This document shows positions 61,312 through 64,000 of a stretch of DNA of 64,000 nucleotides, in pieces. Both the position numbers and the translations under genes were made by a program. The stretch comes from Actinocrispum wychmicini (GTDB lineage: Bacteria > Actinomycetota > Actinomycetes > Mycobacteriales > Pseudonocardiaceae). The stretch spans positions 170,381-234,380 of the forward strand of contig NZ_SLWS01000015.1 in assembly GCF_004345645.1 (NCBI RefSeq), written 5' to 3'. The notes below the pieces were generated by a model. It ran no database searches and had not been told where the DNA came from. It saw only the letters and a program-made list of their open reading frames with translations. Position 1 is the stretch's first letter. Every line of letters begins with the position of its first letter.

Positions 61312-62820
61312 ATGACGCTCAGGACGGTCCCGCTACGGACCGTGGTCGACCGCGCCGAGCTGGGCCTGGAGGTGAAGGCCGGCAAGGCGAACCTGGACCG
61401 CCCGGTGTGCTGGGCGCATGTCAGCGAGCTGCGCGACCCGGTGCCGTACCTGCTGGGCCAGGAGTTCCTGCTGACCGCGGGGGTGAACTTCCCGAAGCGG
61501 CCGGCGGACGTCGAGGCATACGTGGCCGGCCTGGTCAAGGCGGATGTGACCGCGTTGGGTTTCGGCGTGACCCCGGTGTACGACGCGGTGCCGGACGCGC
61601 TCGTCAAGTCCTGTCAGGACCACGATCTACCCCTGATCGCGGTGCCCGAACGGACCCCGTTCCTGGCGGTCAGCCAGGCGGTCGGGGCCGCGCTGGCGGA
61701 TGCCCAGAATGTCGAGTTGCGGGTGATTGCGGACGGCCAGCGGGCCCTTACCCGCGCGGCGGCCCGACCCCGACCAACTGAGACGACGGTCCGTGCCTTG
61801 GCGACGTCCCTGGCCGGCTGGGCGATGCTGCTGGACCCGAAAGGAACGGTGGTGACCGCCTCCGGCCTGGCCCCGGGGCCGTCCGACGACCTGAAGAGCC
61901 TGGCCGGGAAGCTGCGCGGCGGAACGGGCCTGCGCACGGCGAGCACCCGGATCGGCACCGACCACGCCGTCCTGCATCCCGTGGAGCCGTCGGCGGTGCT
62001 GGTCGTAGGTCGAAATCGGCCGTTCACAGTCGCCGACCGCGCGGTCGTGGCCATGGCGTTGGCCCTGCTCGGCCTGGTCCGCCGCGACGTGGACGCCTCC
62101 CGCGGGCACACCTCGCGGCTCGCCGCCCGGCTGCTGCTCGCCGGCGGCGCGGCGGCCGAGTCCACCGGCGACATCCTGGCCACCCTGCTGGACAACCGGG
62201 CAGGTCAGGACTATCGGGTGGTAGCCGGCGTGGACGTGCGCCGCCGCTCCCGCCTCGACACCGACGGCGACTTCGCCCAACTCGCCCAACTCCTCGGCAC
62301 CCCCCTGATCGACCTGGCCGACGGCACATTCCGCGCAGTAGTAGCGGCCCGATCCGCGCCCAACCAGGCAGCAGTGGAAACGCTGCACAAGCGCGGCTGG
62401 CTGATCGGCATGAGCGGCGTAACCGCCCTGGCTGACCTACGCTCAGCCGAACGAGAAGCAGTGGCCTTACGCCGCCGAGCCGCCGCAAGCGGACAACCAG
62501 TCGTCGCGGACACCGCCAACGAGTCCGTGTCCTCCCTGGTCGACCCCGCCCAAGCCCGCGCATTCGCCAGGCGAACCCTCGCACCCCTCACCGAGATCCG
62601 TTCCCCCACCGCCGACCAACTGGTCGAGACCCTCCGGGTCTGGCTGGCCAACCACGGCAACTGGGACCGCAGCTCCGTCCTGCTGAAAGTGCACCGCAAC
62701 AGCGTTCGCCACCGGATCCAGTTGGTCGAACGTGCTTTGAAGGTCGACCTCGGCCAGGCTCAGCATCGAATGGACCTCTGGTATGCGGTCAATTGGCTTC
62801 CTCCGGACTGGCCGGCCTGA
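61312..62820 (+). CDS. PucR-family transcriptional regulator
   Basis: About 502 residues. N-terminal PucR domain (VVDRAELGLEVKAGKANLDR, ADVTALGFGVTPVYDAVPDA), a middle GGDEF-like region, and a C-terminal PucR-type helix-turn-helix (TLRVWLANHGNWDRSSVLLKVHRNSVRHRIQ). ATG at 61312 has GGAGG 4 bases before it; the GTG one codon earlier is possible. PucR proteins sense purines or small amines and mostly activate a nearby catabolic or transport operon; here the divergent symporter-ureohydrolase-TPP operon. Confidence 0.92.
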   Translation: MTLRTVPLRTVVDRAELGLEVKAGKANLDRPVCWAHVSELRDPVPYLLGQEFLLTAGVNFPKRPADVEAYVAGLVKADVTALGFGVTPVYDAVPDALVKSCQDHDLPLIAVPERTPFLAVSQAVGAALADAQNVELRVIADGQRALTRAAARPRPTETTVRALATSLAGWAMLLDPKGTVVTASGLAPGPSDDLKSLAGKLRGGTGLRTASTRIGTDHAVLHPVEPSAVLVVGRNRPFTVADRAVVAMALALLGLVRRDVDASRGHTSRLAARLLLAGGAAAESTGDILATLLDNRAGQDYRVVAGVDVRRRSRLDTDGDFAQLAQLLGTPLIDLADGTFRAVVAARSAPNQAAVETLHKRGWLIGMSGVTALADLRSAEREAVALRRRAAASGQPVVADTANESVSSLVDPAQARAFARRTLAPLTEIRSPTADQLVETLRVWLANHGNWDRSSVLLKVHRNSVRHRIQLVERALKVDLGQAQHRMDLWYAVNWLPPDWPA

Positions 62821-62968
62821 TTGCCCTTTTATCGGTCGTTCGAAAAACGAATAGTGCTGGGCGCGAAACGTTGTTTGGTCACCTTGGAGTGCGGCTTCCA
62901 GCCTCGGGTCCCGGTTCCAGCGCTGGTTACCCTTCTGTGGTTCCATTCCAGCCAAAGACAACTGATCC

Positions 62969-64000
62969 TCACCCAACGAGCGCTGGAGGTGTGGTCTGGT
63001 ACCGGCGACCCTCAGGACTGGTAAACACCAACACACCCTCCCTCGGCTGACAAATATCCCACTCGCTCCGCTCGCGGAGCAGATTGTGATACTTACACAA
63101 CGCGGCGAGATTGTCCGTACTACTGAGCCCCTGATCACAATGACGAACAGTGTGATCGATCTCCGACCGATGAGCGGTCGTCGTACACCCCGGCATCCGA
63201 CAAGTCTGATCCCGCAACCGGACATGCTCCGCCATCGCCGGTGAGGGGAACCGACGTGGACTGGCCTCCAACAGATGCCCAGCCGGGTCGGTGAGAATCC
63301 GCCGCCAGGTGGCCTGCTGGGCCAACTCACGGGCATGCTCAGCCGTGATCGGCCCATACCCTGACAGCACACCCGGCCGCTCATTCAGGCCCATCAGCGT
63401 GGTAGCCGGGACCGTCACATTCACCTGAACCCTCACCCGCTCCCGCTGCTCACCCAAGATCATGCCCAACAACACATCCGCCCGACACTGCCCCAACGTC
63501 CGATCCGGCGTCTTGACCTTCCGAGCCAACTTGTCAATCTGCTGATGGGCAGCCAACGCCTGCTCCGCAGTCAAGACAGCACCCAGATGCCCCACCCCAT
63601 CCTCCCCCGCCATATACGTGACATCACGCTCCTCCCGAGCAGCCACCCGACGACGTTCGGCCGACCCAGGATCCACCTTGATCACGTGGTAGCGGATGGA
63701 GTCCCGGAACCGGCTGGGGTTGGTCCGGCCTCCGTAGGCCAACACCCGCCGCTCCACCCGCCCCGCATCCTCCACCGACAACACCTCGGTCAGATCATCC
63801 ATCGCCAACGCCCGCTTGAAGTCAATATCCCCGGCAGCCAACGCATCCACAGTCGCCGGCAGCCGAGTCGCCAGGCGCTGCGCCCGCAGAATCTGCATAG
63901 CGGCAGCCTGCGGACTGACCCCAATCTCGATAGCGACCTCTTCCCGAGCCCCATCAGCCAACTCAGCATGCCGCCGAGTCGGTGGCCGCAACACGGCAAA
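62969..64000 (-). CDS. DUF222/13E12-repeat HNH endonuclease (5' end outside window)
   Basis: At least 343 residues, open at the right edge, ending at 62969. DUF222 domain (ILRAQRLATRLPATVDALAA, DIDFKRALAMDDLTEVL) and a C-terminal HNH nuclease with intact motif CRMPGCTTTAHRSEIDH and NLAALCKYHNLLR. These multicopy actinobacterial proteins are often linked to mobile DNA, function unclear. The start is not in the window; a GTG at 63994 is not needed. Confidence 0.92.
   Translation of the reverse strand, partial: FAVLRPPTRRHAELADGAREEVAIEIGVSPQAAAMQILRAQRLATRLPATVDALAAGDIDFKRALAMDDLTEVLSVEDAGRVERRVLAYGGRTNPSRFRDSIRYHVIKVDPGSAERRRVAAREERDVTYMAGEDGVGHLGAVLTAEQALAAHQQIDKLARKVKTPDRTLGQCRADVLLGMILGEQRERVRVQVNVTVPATTLMGLNERPGVLSGYGPITAEHARELAQQATWRRILTDPAGHLLEASPRRFPSPAMAEHVRLRDQTCRMPGCTTTAHRSEIDHTVRHCDQGLSSTDNLAALCKYHNLLRERSEWDICQPREGVLVFTSPEGRRYQTTPPALVG

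Overview
The window is a chromosomal segment of a high-GC actinobacterium. WhiA, RbpA, OpcA, two GAF-ANTAR proteins, many GTG starts and GTGA/ATGA gene overlaps all point that way, as do the gap-pgk-tpiA-secG-rbpA and whiA-yvcK-rapZ-uvrC blocks. A member of the Pseudonocardiales (relatives of Saccharothrix, Lentzea, Kibdelosporangium, Amycolatopsis) is the most likely source, but this is an inference from gene order and style. No rRNA or tRNA gene, CRISPR array or prophage was seen.

Region 1 (1-8.4 kb): the end of zwf and all of opcA (oxidative pentose phosphate pathway) on the plus strand, a terminator and three 23-bp direct repeats. A minus-strand group follows: a nitrilase-fold amidase, pgl and a membrane protein that looks like a pseudokinase. 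pgl is thus inverted and separated from zwf-opcA. Next come lon, with an HspR (HAIR-like) operator in front, and a methyltransferase.

Region 2 (8.4-20.7 kb): an exported tandem glycerophosphodiesterase, a solitary TnpB gene, and a large exported phosphodiester glycosidase/metallophosphoesterase. After these are a hydrolase, two small conserved genes, an orphan NarL-class histidine kinase, a decayed pabB pseudogene, a membrane protein with a Pro/Gln/Met-rich tail, and a GC-rich hairpin cluster.

Region 3 (20.7-30.6 kb) is core: rbpA, secG, tpiA, pgk and gap (lower glycolysis), a Rieske lipoprotein, an acetyltransferase, then the overlapping uvrC-rapZ-yvcK-whiA run.

Region 4 (30.6-45 kb) is accessory and rich in regulation. 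It holds a divergent TetR/SGNH-hydrolase pair with clear operators, a 131-bp imperfect inverted repeat, a two-component system with a GT39 glycosyltransferase and a divergent exported protein, and a GAF-GGDEF diguanylate cyclase. An SDR-like protein, a hydrolase and a serine beta-lactamase-like hydrolase follow. It ends with a four-gene signalling cassette: a TPR protein without HTH, a stand-alone sigma region 4 protein and two GAF-ANTAR proteins.

Region 5 (45-52.7 kb) is core: def-fmt-rsmB, then rpe-ribE-ribBA-ribH with flanking small genes. ribD, often found in this cluster, is absent.

Region 6 (52.7-64 kb): an HxlR regulator divergent from a thiolase with palindromic operators, a pentapeptide-repeat membrane protein, gamma-glutamyltransferase, and a tightly coupled symporter/ureohydrolase/TPP-enzyme operon facing a PucR regulator. 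A DUF222-HNH nuclease gene runs off the right edge.
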